From Sinorhizobium mexicanum (GTDB lineage: Bacteria > Pseudomonadota > Alphaproteobacteria > Rhizobiales > Rhizobiaceae), in the NCBI RefSeq assembly GCF_013488225.1, contig NZ_CP041238.1, forward strand, positions 3,507,501 to 3,571,500: a stretch of DNA of 64,000 nt. Reading direction: 5' to 3'. Below the pieces are notes generated by a model that was not told the DNA's origin, made no database searches, and saw only the letters and a program-made list of their open reading frames with translations. The translations under genes and the position numbers were made by a program. Positions 12,150-20,048 of the stretch are shown here, in pieces (the stretch's first letter is position 1; each line of letters starts with the position of its first letter).

Positions 12150-12178
12150 TTGAAAATCTTTGTCCACGGTGGTAACAA
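12150..12178 (+). promoter_or_regulatory. Candidate promoter of the ABC-F leader transcript
   Basis: TTGAAA and TAACAA are separated by exactly 17 bases. Transcription would start near 12185, about 30 bases before the leader ORF and about 305 bases before the ABC-F start. This was found by eye and there is no expression evidence. Confidence 0.45.
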
Positions 12179-12214
12179 CACTCTGCAACTCAATTGATGA
12201 AGGGAGGGCTGCGC

Positions 12215-12286
12215 GTGATTACCTATTTCCGGCACCACCGCCAGCGTGGCCCCGTCTCCGCCCTGCAGATGCGTTTGCAGGGCTGA
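12215..12286 (+). CDS. Candidate leader peptide ahead of the ABC-F gene (23 aa)
   Basis: A GTG-initiated ORF of 23 codons begins MITYFRHHRQRG and ends with TGA. Its ribosome-binding site GGAGG, 7 bases from the GTG, is much stronger than that of the ABC-F gene itself. An in-frame ATG at 12197 is possible but has no such site. The peptide is basic and has no signal sequence. The arrangement (short well-translated ORF, then ~200 bases with several inverted repeats such as GAACC-ACA-GGTTC at about 12343-12355, then an antibiotic-resistance-class ABC-F gene) is typical of ribosome-stalling attenuation leaders. That role is inferred. Confidence 0.45.
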   Translation: MITYFRHHRQRGPVSALQMRLQG

Positions 12287-12490
12287 CCAGAGACCGAACC
12301 TCATTCTCATCGCTTCCTGGTCTGCCCAGTCGTCGTGCAGAGCCGAACCACAGGTTCACTGGCTCCGCCCATCGTCATTACCCGAGCCGAATGGCCCCAA
12401 CGCGCTGACGTTCGCATCCGGCCATCCCGCTTCCGCTCCTTCCGCAGTTGTCGGAGCGAAAGCACAGCTCGGGCAGTCCAGAGAACGAAC

Positions 12491-14020
12491 ATGGCCTTGA
12501 TCAATGTAAAGAACCTCAGCGTCACCTTGGGCGCGCCGCTCTTTTCGAACCTCAATCTTTCGGTCGCAGCCGGCGACCGTATCGGCATCGTCGCCGCCAA
12601 CGGCCGGGGAAAGTCCACGCTTTTGAAATGCATCGCGGGCGGGCTTGATCCGACCGCAGGCGAAATCACGCGCTTGCGTGGTCTGACAATCGGCCATGTC
12701 GAGCAAGCGGTACCGACCGCTATCTTGGACAAGCCATTCTACGAGGCTGTCCGCCATGCCTTGCCGGAGGAACAGGCGGAGACCGAGAGCTGGCGGGTCG
12801 ATGTCATGCTGGATTCCCTCGGAGTTCCGCCGGAGCTTCGCGAACGGCCGATCGCACAACTCAGTGGCGGCTGGCAGAGGCTCGCGCTCCTTGCCCGCGT
12901 CTCCGTCACCGATCCGGACGCGCTGCTGCTCGACGAGCCGACGAACCATCTCGACCTCGCCAAGATCATGCAGCTGGAAAATTGGCTCAACAGCCTGCCC
13001 CGCGACGTTCCCGTGCTGATCTCCAGCCACGATCGCGCCTTTCTCGATGCAACGACAAACCGCACGCTGTTTCTGCGTCCCGAGCAGTCTCAGGTATTTT
13101 CGCTGCCCTATTCGCGTGCCCGCGGCGCGCTGGACGAGATCGATGCCTCGGATGAGCGGCGTTATCAGAAGGAGATGAAGACCGCCCAGCAACTGCGCCG
13201 GCAGGCGGCCAAGCTCAACAATATCGGTATCAACTCCGGCAGCGACCTCCTGACCGTCAAGACGAAGCAGTTGCGGCAACGGGCGGAGCGCCTGGAAGAT
13301 GGGGCGCGGCCGGGGTTTCAGGAACGATCATCCGGGGCGATCCGGCTTGCCAACCGCGGCACGCATGCCAAGATCCTGGTGACGCTCGATGATGTACTCG
13401 TGGAAGCGCCTGGCGAACGCCTGCTCTTCAAGACAGGCAAGCTCTGGATCTGCCAGGGCGACCGCATCGTGCTGCTCGGGCGCAACGGCACCGGAAAATC
13501 GCGGCTCATCAACCTGATCAGGACGGCGATATCCGGACCGGGCCACGCATCGGAAAGCATCAAGCCAACGCCGTCCCTCGTGCTCGGCTACAGTGATCAG
13601 GACCTCGCTGGCCTGCCGGATGAGGACACCCCACTGGCAGCCCTCGGCCGGCGTTTTGAGATCGGCGATCAAAGGGCGCGCGCCCTGCTGGCCGGTGCCG
13701 GGCTCGGCATCGACCTCCAGACCCGCCCGATCGCTGTTCTTTCAGGCGGCCAGAAGTCAAGGCTTGCCATGCTTGTCCTGAGGCTTACCAATCCGAATTT
13801 CTACCTGCTCGACGAGCCGACGAACCATCTGGATATCGAAGGGCAGGAAGCGTTGGAAGGGGAGCTGTTGGCGAACGAAGCGACCTGCCTTCTCGTCTCG
13901 CACGACCGCAGCTTCGTGCGCGCCGTCGGCAATCGCTTCTGGCTGATCGAAAACCGACGGCTCGTCGAGGTCGACGGTCCGGAGGATTTCTTTGCCTCCG
14001 CGGCAACAAGTCCGATGTGA
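12491..14020 (+). CDS. ABC-F family ATPase (ribosome-associated, possible antibiotic-resistance type)
   Basis: This is a soluble ABC-F protein with two ATPase domains and no membrane segments. Members bind the ribosomal E-site, either to regulate translation or to dislodge antibiotics. Domain 1 has Walker A NGRGKST (37-43), signature LSGGW (about 124) and LLLDEPTNHLD (about 146). Domain 2 has GRNGTGKS (about 330), LSGGQ (about 417) and LLDEPTNHLD (about 439). A charged linker (about residues 205-280) lies between them. The start is the ATG at 12491 (MALINVKNLS); the frame is open further upstream but similarity starts here. Its own ribosome-binding site is weak (AGAGAACGAAC). It is 509 residues long. 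I cannot assign it to EttA, Uup or a resistance subgroup by eye; the leader argues for inducible resistance. Confidence 0.88.
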   Translation: MALINVKNLSVTLGAPLFSNLNLSVAAGDRIGIVAANGRGKSTLLKCIAGGLDPTAGEITRLRGLTIGHVEQAVPTAILDKPFYEAVRHALPEEQAETESWRVDVMLDSLGVPPELRERPIAQLSGGWQRLALLARVSVTDPDALLLDEPTNHLDLAKIMQLENWLNSLPRDVPVLISSHDRAFLDATTNRTLFLRPEQSQVFSLPYSRARGALDEIDASDERRYQKEMKTAQQLRRQAAKLNNIGINSGSDLLTVKTKQLRQRAERLEDGARPGFQERSSGAIRLANRGTHAKILVTLDDVLVEAPGERLLFKTGKLWICQGDRIVLLGRNGTGKSRLINLIRTAISGPGHASESIKPTPSLVLGYSDQDLAGLPDEDTPLAALGRRFEIGDQRARALLAGAGLGIDLQTRPIAVLSGGQKSRLAMLVLRLTNPNFYLLDEPTNHLDIEGQEALEGELLANEATCLLVSHDRSFVRAVGNRFWLIENRRLVEVDGPEDFFASAATSPM

Positions 14021-14032
14021 GTGCAGCCCCCG

Positions 14033-14061
14033 CGACAACCCCGCCCGCTGGCGGGGTGTCG
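14033..14061. terminator. Hairpin between convergent ABC-F and methyltransferase genes
   Basis: CGACA plus CCCCGCC pairs with GGCGGGG plus TGTCG around a CGCT loop, with one bulged A. The stem is strong but has no T-tract, so terminator function is uncertain. Confidence 0.35.
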
Positions 14062-14089
14062 CTGAGCCGACGGAACAACACAATTCATC

Positions 14090-14647
14090 CTACCGCTTGG
14101 CAGCGGCAACCGGCTTGGGTGGAAGAGCGATAACGCAGGCGACGTCACAACCGTCAAGCCTGCGCGTCAATACCGCCTTCACCGTCCAGGCGTTACACCT
14201 GATGCCCGCCTCCAGCCGTCGCGCGATATCGTCGGCGCTGTGACCTGGTTCGTCATGGAAGAGGAAGAGCCGCCCGGCCGGAGAAAGGTGCCGCGCCAGG
14301 ACCACAAGCTCGCGGGCGGGATCTTTCCGCGCGAAAGCGCCGACGCGCAGGGCGTAGGCTTTGTCGAAGCGCGCCTCCCCGAGATCCGCAGAGGCAAGCT
14401 CGGCGGTATGAAACCGCGCGCGGCCGGCGGCGAGATGAACCGCATTTCGTCGCTTTGCCGCCTCAATCATCGTCGCCGACCGGTCGACCGCGACGATGCG
14501 GCCATCGATCAGCCTGTCGCAAACCATCGTCACCGCAACCCCATGGCCGCAGCCGATCTCGAGTATCTCCTCGGACGCGCCCGGCGATAATACGTCGACG
14601 GCCCAGGCTATCCTGTCGTTCGGCACGATCTCGTCCCCCTCGATCAC
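14090..14647 (-). CDS. Class I SAM-dependent methyltransferase
   Basis: A small methyltransferase of unknown substrate. Motif I is ILEIGCGHGVAV, motif II is VAVDRSATM, and the motif IV region reads YALRVGAFARKDP. I chose the GTG at 14647 (MIEGDEIVPNDRIAWAVD; 185 aa) because the AAGGCGG site lies just upstream, but the frame stays open to a TTG at 14713, which would add 22 residues. It is convergent with the ABC-F gene and divergent from the reductase gene. Nothing marks it as an rRNA methylase, so a joint resistance role is speculative. Confidence 0.75.
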   Translation of the reverse strand: MIEGDEIVPNDRIAWAVDVLSPGASEEILEIGCGHGVAVTMVCDRLIDGRIVAVDRSATMIEAAKRRNAVHLAAGRARFHTAELASADLGEARFDKAYALRVGAFARKDPARELVVLARHLSPAGRLFLFHDEPGHSADDIARRLEAGIRCNAWTVKAVLTRRLDGCDVACVIALPPKPVAAAKR

Positions 14648-14791
14648 ACCCGCCTTAGCACAGGAAGATTGCCACGGCGAGGTATACCGCTCCTTAAACA
14701 ATACTACTTGCAAAATAGCATCAGTTTTGCCATCCTGCCATGATACCGCAGGGAGCCGCAGGTCGGCACGTCGTCAACGGGAGCAAAGACA

Positions 14792-15337
14792 ATGCGCAAG
14801 ATTATCATGTGGGACATGGTCAGCGTCGACGGCTTCTTCGAGACGCCAGATCACGACATAAGCTGGTTCGTCTTCGAAGATGAACTCGCAGCCTACATCG
14901 GCGAGACGCAGATGGAAGCCGGAACGCTGCTTTTCGGTCGTGCGACCTATGAGACGATGGCGGCCTATTGGCCGGCGGCCGAGGGCGACATCGCCACGTT
15001 CATGAACGGTATCGAGAAATTCGTGTTCTCGAGAACGCTGAAGAGCGCCGACTGGCACAACACGACGCTCGTTTCAGGCGACGCCGTCGCGCAGGTGGAG
15101 CGGCTGAAGGAGCTCGACGGCGGAACAATCTTCATCTTCGGCAGCGCCGATTTCGCTGCGACCCTGACGGCGAAGGGGCTCGTCGATGAGTACCGCCTCG
15201 GCATCAATCCCGTGCTGCTCGGCAAAGGTGTTCCGCTCTTCCAGAATATTCCGGAGCGCACGAACCTGAAGCTCACGCATACACGCCCGCTCAAATCCGG
15301 CGTCGTCATCCTGCATTACCAGCCGCAATCCGCTTGA
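14792..15337 (+). CDS. Dihydrofolate reductase family protein (RibD C-terminal domain)
   Basis: This 181-residue protein has the DHFR-like fold shared by the RibD reductase domain and YyaP/YwjB-type proteins. It shows the N-terminal [29 protein letters not shown], an [19 protein letters not shown] segment, and [13 protein letters not shown] near the NADPH site. Such proteins are NAD(P)H-dependent reductases whose substrate is usually unknown; it is not assignable as a true FolA. The ATG is preceded by GGGAGC at good spacing. It appears to be a single-gene unit upstream of ubiG. Confidence 0.85.
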   Translation: MRKIIMWDMVSVDGFFETPDHDISWFVFEDELAAYIGETQMEAGTLLFGRATYETMAAYWPAAEGDIATFMNGIEKFVFSRTLKSADWHNTTLVSGDAVAQVERLKELDGGTIFIFGSADFAATLTAKGLVDEYRLGINPVLLGKGVPLFQNIPERTNLKLTHTRPLKSGVVILHYQPQSA

Positions 15338-15479
15338 TCCCATCTCGCCAGGAGTCTCGAGGGCTTGCGTACCGGTTGAGGCGCCTCTTGACATCGTCCT
15401 TCGATCGTCCGACTTCACGATCAGAAGGAAGAAGTGTCGAGCGGGTCGAACCTTGCCCGCCGACTGCAAGGAGACTCTG

Positions 15480-16226
15480 ATGAGCGAGACGGCACGCACC
15501 ACGATCGACCAGAGCGAAGTGGACCGGTTCTCCGCGATGGCTGCGGAATGGTGGGATCCGACCGGCAAGTTCCGTCCGTTGCACAAGTTCAATCCGGTGC
15601 GCCTTGCCTATATCCGCGACAAGGTATCGGAGCATTTCGGCCGTGACCCCAAGGGTCCGCAGCCGCTTAAAGGCCTGCGGCTGCTCGATATCGGTTGCGG
15701 CGGCGGGCTTCTCTCCGAGCCGATGGCGCGCATGGGCGCAGATGTCCTTGGCGCTGACGCATCGGAAAAGAACATCGGTATCGCCAAGACCCACGCCGCG
15801 GGGAGCGGCGTTTCCGTCGACTACCGCGCAGTCACCGCGGAGGCGCTCGCCGAAGCCGGCGAAAGCTTCGACGTCGTCCTTAACATGGAGGTGGTCGAAC
15901 ATGTCGCCGACGTCGATTTCTTCGTCACCACCTGTGCCCACATGGTGCGCCCGGGCGGACTGATGTTCGTAGCCACGATCAACCGCACGGTGAAAGCCGC
16001 CGCGCTCGCGATCTTCGCCGCGGAAAACCTGTTGCGCTGGCTCCCACGCGGCACCCACCAATACGAGAAGCTGGTTCGTCCGGAGGAACTGGAAAAGCCG
16101 CTCGAGGCAAGCGGTCTCGAAATCGCGGACCGCACCGGTGTGTTCTTCAACCCGCTCGCCAATCAATGGAATCTGTCGAAGGATATGGACGTCAACTACA
16201 TGCTCGTCGCAAGGCGGCCGCGCTGA
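15480..16226 (+). CDS. ubiG: Ubiquinone biosynthesis O-methyltransferase UbiG
   Basis: UbiG carries out both O-methylations in ubiquinone synthesis, using SAM. The 248-residue protein has the conserved N-terminal [15 protein letters not shown], motif [10 protein letters not shown] (69-76) and [15 protein letters not shown]. The start is the ATG at 15480, preceded by AAGGAG; an in-frame ATG at 15453 has no site and no family similarity. A TTGACA upstream at about 15389 lacks a good -10 partner. Confidence 0.95.
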   Translation: MSETARTTIDQSEVDRFSAMAAEWWDPTGKFRPLHKFNPVRLAYIRDKVSEHFGRDPKGPQPLKGLRLLDIGCGGGLLSEPMARMGADVLGADASEKNIGIAKTHAAGSGVSVDYRAVTAEALAEAGESFDVVLNMEVVEHVADVDFFVTTCAHMVRPGGLMFVATINRTVKAAALAIFAAENLLRWLPRGTHQYEKLVRPEELEKPLEASGLEIADRTGVFFNPLANQWNLSKDMDVNYMLVARRPR

Positions 16227-16284
16227 CTTTTTGAAACGGCGCGTTCCGGGCGGAAAACCGCCACGCGCTTTCCCTCACGCCGCC

Positions 16285-16713
16285 CTAATTCACGTCATCC
16301 GGCAGCACCGGCAGGGGTGCGATCTCGATGCCTTCTTCCAGAAGCGCGATCGCCTCTTCCGCGCTTGCCTTGCCGATCAGCCCGCGCTCCTCGGCCTCGC
16401 CATAGTGGATCTTGCGCGCTTCTTCCGGGAAACGTTCGCCGACGTCCTCGGCATTCTCGCGGATCGAATTGACCAGTTCGCGGATCTTGGCGATCGTTTC
16501 CTTCTGGGCCCGATCCATCACGAGTGCCCGCGTCGCCTCCTTCTTGCGCGCGGTCGATACCGAAGGCGCCATCAGCTGCTTGGTAACGGAGTGAGAGCCG
16601 CATGCAGGACAGGCGACCAGACGTTGCTCAGCCTGGGAATCGAAATCGTCGCTCGACGCGAACCAGCCTTCGAAGTCATGGCCATCATCACACGAGAGGT
16701 TGTAACGGATCAC
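16285..16713 (-). CDS. DUF1178 family protein
   Basis: A 142-residue conserved proteobacterial protein of unknown function. Cysteines near the N-terminus (C8 and the CPACG pair at about 35-38) suggest a small zinc ribbon resembling the FmdB/regulatory type. A charged helical region follows (about 60-110, rich in K/E), and the C-terminus contains LLEEGIEIAPLPVLPDD. Its start overlaps the stop of the nitrilase-family gene by 4 bases, so the two are translationally coupled. Confidence 0.88.
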   Translation of the reverse strand: MIRYNLSCDDGHDFEGWFASSDDFDSQAEQRLVACPACGSHSVTKQLMAPSVSTARKKEATRALVMDRAQKETIAKIRELVNSIRENAEDVGERFPEEARKIHYGEAEERGLIGKASAEEAIALLEEGIEIAPLPVLPDDVN

Positions 16714-17567
16714 GCTGCAACGCCCCCTTTCCCGGTCGGCATCACCTCGTCCAGCACAAAACTGCGGCCATTCTTGAGATTGGGTATCTTCGCCCGCGCG
16801 CCATGCACCGCGGCAATGTCGATGTCGGCAACGATAACCCTCTCCCCGGCCGCGCCTGCCTCAGCGAGCACGCGGCCCCACGGGTCGATGATCATCGAAT
16901 GACCGAAGGTTTCACGACCATCCTCGTGTTTTCCAGCCTGCGCAGCGGCGACGACGAAAAGGCCGTTTTCGATGGCGCGGGCGCGCAACAGGATCTCCCA
17001 GTGCGCCTCGCCGGTCTGCTTGGTGAAGGCCGCAGGTATCGACATGATCTCGGCACCGGCAACGGCCTGCTGGCGGAAGAGCTCGGGGAAGCGGACGTCG
17101 TAACAGATGGAAAAGCCCAGCTTACCGAAGGCAAGATCGGCGATGCGCGCTGTCGCGCCGGGTTGGTATGCCGCACTCTCGCGCCAGCTTTCGCCATTCT
17201 CCAGATCCACGTCGAACATGTGGATCTTGTCGTAATCGCAGACCTTGACCCCGGTCGGCCCGAAGAGGAAGCCGCGGTTGGCAATTTTGCCGTCGGAAAG
17301 CGCTATCGGTGTCGAGCCTATATGGAGATAGACGCCGAGCTCGCCGGCAAGGGCCGCGGCTTCGTGCACGACGACGTCGTTCGCCTCGTCCTTCAGCACG
17401 GATCGAAGTCCTGCCCGATCGCGCTGGATGGCACCGGTCATTTCCGGAGTCTGGATGTAGGTCGCGCCTTGAGCGGCCGCCTCACGCACGAGCTTCGCCA
17501 TCGTCTCCACGTTTCTTGCGGGATCGACGCCGGAACACATCTGGACGGCTGCAGCCTTGAAACTCAT
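16710..17567 (-). CDS. Carbon-nitrogen hydrolase (nitrilase superfamily)
   Basis: An amidase-type hydrolase of 285 residues, closest in pattern to Nit1/Nit2 and omega-amidases, which clean up deaminated glutathione or alpha-ketoglutaramate-type products. The catalytic triad is visible: E42 in QTPEMTG, K114 in DYDKIHMFDV and C155 in SICYDVRFPE. The start is the ATG at 17567 (MSFKAAAVQM), preceded by GGAGAG; upstream in-frame residues show no similarity. It is followed by the DUF1178 gene with a 4-base overlap and preceded by grxC and comF on the same strand, a context fitting thiol or glutathione metabolism. Confidence 0.9.
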   Translation of the reverse strand: MSFKAAAVQMCSGVDPARNVETMAKLVREAAAQGATYIQTPEMTGAIQRDRAGLRSVLKDEANDVVVHEAAALAGELGVYLHIGSTPIALSDGKIANRGFLFGPTGVKVCDYDKIHMFDVDLENGESWRESAAYQPGATARIADLAFGKLGFSICYDVRFPELFRQQAVAGAEIMSIPAAFTKQTGEAHWEILLRARAIENGLFVVAAAQAGKHEDGRETFGHSMIIDPWGRVLAEAGAAGERVIVADIDIAAVHGARAKIPNLKNGRSFVLDEVMPTGKGGVAA

Positions 17568-17638
17568 CTTTCTTCTCTCCGTAGCCGTCCTCACGCAGGC
17601 GCGCTCGCGCACGTTCGCGATGGCCGCGCATCAAACCT

Positions 17639-17895
17639 TCAGGCAGCGAGCAATGCGTCGAGCTTGCCGGCGCGGTCGAGCGCATGCAGGTCGTCACAAC
17701 CGCCGACGTGGAGGTCATTGATGAAGATCTGCGGGAAAGTCGTGCCGCCGTTGGACTTTTCGATCATCGTCTGGCGCAGACCCGGATCAAGGGTCGCGTC
17801 ATGTCGACGAAGTTGACGCCTTTGGTTTCGAGAAGTTTCTTTGCTGCCGAGCAATAGCCGCAGAACTGACGCGTATAAATGACGACGGAAGCCAT
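17639..17895 (-). pseudogene. grxC: Glutaredoxin 3 gene with a -1 frameshift
   Basis: The reading begins normally at the ATG at 17895 (MASVVIYTRQFCGYCSAAKK, with CGYC active-site cysteines at 12 and 15). It leaves frame near 17800-17804, where GACATGACGCGACC is seen but GACATCGACGCGACC would encode the expected VDIDATLDPG. In the observed frame it stops 11 codons later. After the break the other frame gives a perfect glutaredoxin C-terminus (KSNGGTTFPQIFIND...GGCDDLHALD) to the stop at 17639. With one base restored the product is 85 aa, the normal size. So this is either a recent loss of the gene or a sequencing error. Glutaredoxin 3 reduces glutathione-mixed disulfides. Confidence 0.85.
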
Positions 17896-17941
17896 ATTGT
17901 TGAACCGTTCCTTCACCGGCACAACGCCGGACATTTAGTTG

Positions 17942-18718
17942 TCATATAGGACCGGACATGGCTCTTGCAAAGGTCAAAACCGTGACGTCTCCGGCCCCCG
18001 CCCGCTTCAGCGCGCGGGTCGCGGCCGAGACGGTTGCACCGGTCGTATATACATCGTCGACGAGTATGATCCTTTTCCCGCTGAGACCCGGCCTGCCGCT
18101 TTCAGGGACGACGAAAGCGCCGCGCACATTCTCCTCACGCGCCCGGGCGCCGAGACCGACCTGCCGGCTGGTGCGTTTGATGCGGCGAAGCGCGTCCGGC
18201 CGGTAGGGCTTTTCCGCACGCCCCGCGATGGCACGGGCGAGCTCGGCGGCCTGATTGAATTTTCGCCGCCAGAGGCGGAATGCATGGAGCGGAACCGGAA
18301 CGATCATGTCGGCAGCAGCGACCGCGCCGTCGCTCGCGCGGATCATCCATTCACCCATCATCGGCGCAAGATCGGTACGGTCGCGGTATTTCAAACCGTG
18401 GACGAGATCGCGCACGACACCATCATGGATCGCCACCGAGCGAAGTCGGTCGAAGACGGGGGGATCAGCGATAGCTTCTGGGGAGACCGAACCCGGCCCG
18501 GCATCAAAGGCAAAGGGCAGCCCGAGGATCTCGCAATAGGGGCGCTCGATCAGCCGCAGGCCGGACCAGCAGGCCGGGCATACGGCGTGATGGTCGCCGG
18601 TCAGCCGCCCGCAGCCGCAGCAGACCGGCGGATAGACGATACCGACGGCTTCGCGCCCGAGGCGGCGCAACAACCCCGCCCAATGCAAGGCCCGATTTCG
18701 CGATCCTTCCTGTTCCAT
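17942..18718 (-). CDS. comF: ComF family phosphoribosyltransferase-like protein
   Basis: ComF/GntX proteins pair a zinc finger with a type I phosphoribosyltransferase fold and are linked to DNA uptake in some bacteria; in rhizobia the role is unknown. The zinc cysteines lie at about residues 33-36 and 47-50 (CCGCG, CPAC). The PRPP-binding motif is IILVDDVYTTGATV near 220. I used the ATG at 18718 (MEQEGSRNRALHW; 258 aa). ATGs at 18754 and 18835 are in frame but overlap the divergent methyltransferase-like gene and lack good sites. Confidence 0.9.
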   Translation of the reverse strand: MEQEGSRNRALHWAGLLRRLGREAVGIVYPPVCCGCGRLTGDHHAVCPACWSGLRLIERPYCEILGLPFAFDAGPGSVSPEAIADPPVFDRLRSVAIHDGVVRDLVHGLKYRDRTDLAPMMGEWMIRASDGAVAAADMIVPVPLHAFRLWRRKFNQAAELARAIAGRAEKPYRPDALRRIKRTSRQVGLGARAREENVRGAFVVPESGRPGLSGKRIILVDDVYTTGATVSAATRALKRAGAGDVTVLTFARAMSGPI

Positions 18719-18776
18719 ATGGTTGACTTTGTCCACGTCAGGGTTTCTTTGCATCCGTGATTTCGGAGAGAGTACC

Positions 18777-19664
18777 GTGGAAATCATCTTTGACCAGAGC
18801 CTCGTCGAGGCGCGCCGCCACAGGGCCCGTATCAACGGCGACCAGAAGGCAACCTTCCTGCTCGATATCGTGGCGCGGGAGCTCGCCGAGCGCGTCAGCG
18901 TCGTTGAAAGGCATTTCGACCGGGCAATGGAGTTGCATGGCTACACCGGTCCCACGGCGCGCTGTCTTGCCGCGACGGGCAAGGTCGGAACCATCGAGCG
19001 GGTGGAAACGGAGGACGGCTTCGGTTCCGGGGACCGGCCCGTTACGGTCGCCCCACTGGAGCGAATTCCCGCCGCACCGGAGTCGCTCAATCTCCTCGTG
19101 TCGCCGCTTTCGCTGCATCTGACCAACGATACGCCCGGCGTCTTCATCCAGGCCCGTCGCGTGTTGAAGCCGGATGGCCTGTTTCTGGCGGCCATCCCCG
19201 GCAACGGCACGCTGCAGGAGCTTCGCGATTCGCTTCTCACGGCCGAGGCCGAACTGACCGGCGGGGCGAGCCCGAGGGTCATTCCCTTTGCCGATGTTCG
19301 TGAAATGGGCGCCCTCCTGCAGCGGGCGGGCTTTGCCCTGCCGGTCGCGGACGCCGAAACCTACACGGTCCGCTACGATTCACTTTTCGGGTTGCTGAAG
19401 GACCTCAGGGCCATGGGCATGGCCAACCCGCTGGCGGCCCGCAGTCGCGTGCCGGTTTCCCGGCGGTTTTTCCTGAGGGCGGCCGAGATCTATGCGGAAC
19501 GCTTCTCCGATCCCGACGGCCGCGTCCGCGCGACCTTCTCGATCATCTATGTTTCCGGTTGGGCGCCGCACGAAAGCCAGCAAAAACCGTTGAAACCCGG
19601 CTCCGCCAAGCAACGGCTGTCCGAAGCGCTCGGCGCTGACGAGCATCCGTTGAAAGAACGATAG
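18777..19664 (+). CDS. NDUFAF5-like methyltransferase-domain protein
   Basis: A 295-residue protein whose second half matches the mitochondrial complex I assembly factor NDUFAF5 in order of motifs: SPLSLHLTNDTPG, RRVLKPDGLFLAAIPGNGTLQELRDSLL, GGASPRVIPFADVREMG, LLKDLRAMGMANPL and SGWAPHESQQKP. NDUFAF5 hydroxylates an arginine of NDUFS7, so a role in NADH dehydrogenase assembly is a reasonable inference. The place where SAM motif I should be reads AMELHGYTGPTARC, without the usual GxGxG. The start is the GTG at 18777, 6 bases after GGAGAG. It is divergent from comF. Confidence 0.82.
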   Translation: MEIIFDQSLVEARRHRARINGDQKATFLLDIVARELAERVSVVERHFDRAMELHGYTGPTARCLAATGKVGTIERVETEDGFGSGDRPVTVAPLERIPAAPESLNLLVSPLSLHLTNDTPGVFIQARRVLKPDGLFLAAIPGNGTLQELRDSLLTAEAELTGGASPRVIPFADVREMGALLQRAGFALPVADAETYTVRYDSLFGLLKDLRAMGMANPLAARSRVPVSRRFFLRAAEIYAERFSDPDGRVRATFSIIYVSGWAPHESQQKPLKPGSAKQRLSEALGADEHPLKER

Positions 19665-19680
19665 GCGACATGACAGAACC

Positions 19681-19731
19681 GTGCGTCGTCAGACGCACTG
19701 AGGTCGGCCGTAGCACGTTAAGGTGCTCCAT
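19681..19731 (+). repeat. Decayed RIME1 fragment
   Basis: The order GCGTC-AGACGC, then AGGTCG, GTAGCACGTTAAGGTGCTCCATG follows the RIME palindrome 1 and linker but with many changes, and palindrome 2 is missing. Confidence 0.4.
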
Positions 19732-19765
19732 GGAGACGCGGCGTTCCGGCACCTTCGGGGCATTC

Positions 19766-19939
19766 TCAGCCCCAGGCCGACTCCGCCGTGTCCACCACAT
19801 GATCGAAGAGACCGAGCAGCGAATCGGAGAAACTCTCGAGACCGACGATGAGGCCGATGGAAATAAGTGCGGCGACGAGGCCGTATTCCACGACTGTGGC
19901 GCCGTCTCTGCTGCGAATGAAGCCCGTAAACTTAGCCAT
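19766..19939 (-). CDS. Flp/Fap-type IVb pilin (57 aa)
   Basis: A complete small pilin-like gene. The peptide begins MAKFTGFIRSRDGATVVEYG: a short basic leader, then the Flp signature with the invariant glutamate at E18 followed by Y19, and then a hydrophobic helix (LVAALISIGLIVGL). The C-terminal part is FSDSLLGLFDHVVDTAESAWG. Prepilin peptidase would be expected to cut after G13 or in the hydrophilic leader before the ATVVEYG segment. GGAAGG precedes the ATG at good spacing. No tad/cpa assembly genes are in the window, so it is an orphan copy that would need an assembly system elsewhere. Confidence 0.85.
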   Translation of the reverse strand: MAKFTGFIRSRDGATVVEYGLVAALISIGLIVGLESFSDSLLGLFDHVVDTAESAWG

Positions 19940-19987
19940 GGTCCTTCCCCCGTGTCGACCACCCTTGAACGAAGAACGCGCGCCTGC

Positions 19988-20022
19988 CGCGGCGAGCGTC
20001 TTTCAGACGCGCAAAGGTCGCA
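19988..20022 (+). repeat. RIME1 half element (palindrome 1 only)
   Basis: GCGAGCGTCTTTCAGACGCGCAAAGGTCGC matches the core of palindrome 1. The linker and palindrome 2 are absent. It lies between the small membrane protein and the pilin gene. Confidence 0.6.
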
Positions 20023-20048
20023 ACAACAGGCCTGGCACTTGGTTCAAC

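Larger units (their letters stand above)
11807..12490. other. 684-base gap between lysC and the ABC-F gene
   Basis: This divergent region holds the lysC promoter side, a RIME copy (12032-12135), a promoter-like pair (12150-12178), a leader ORF (12215-12286), and about 200 bases of structured-looking leader before the ABC-F start codon. Confidence 0.6.

Noticed and set aside
15389..15418. TTGACA upstream of ubiG as a promoter
   Set aside because: The -10 position 17 bases later reads GACTTC, too poor to call.
17639..17854. A separate 71-codon gene at the grxC position
   Set aside because: Its second half is the true glutaredoxin C-terminus and its first 29 residues are out-of-frame glutaredoxin; it is one broken gene.
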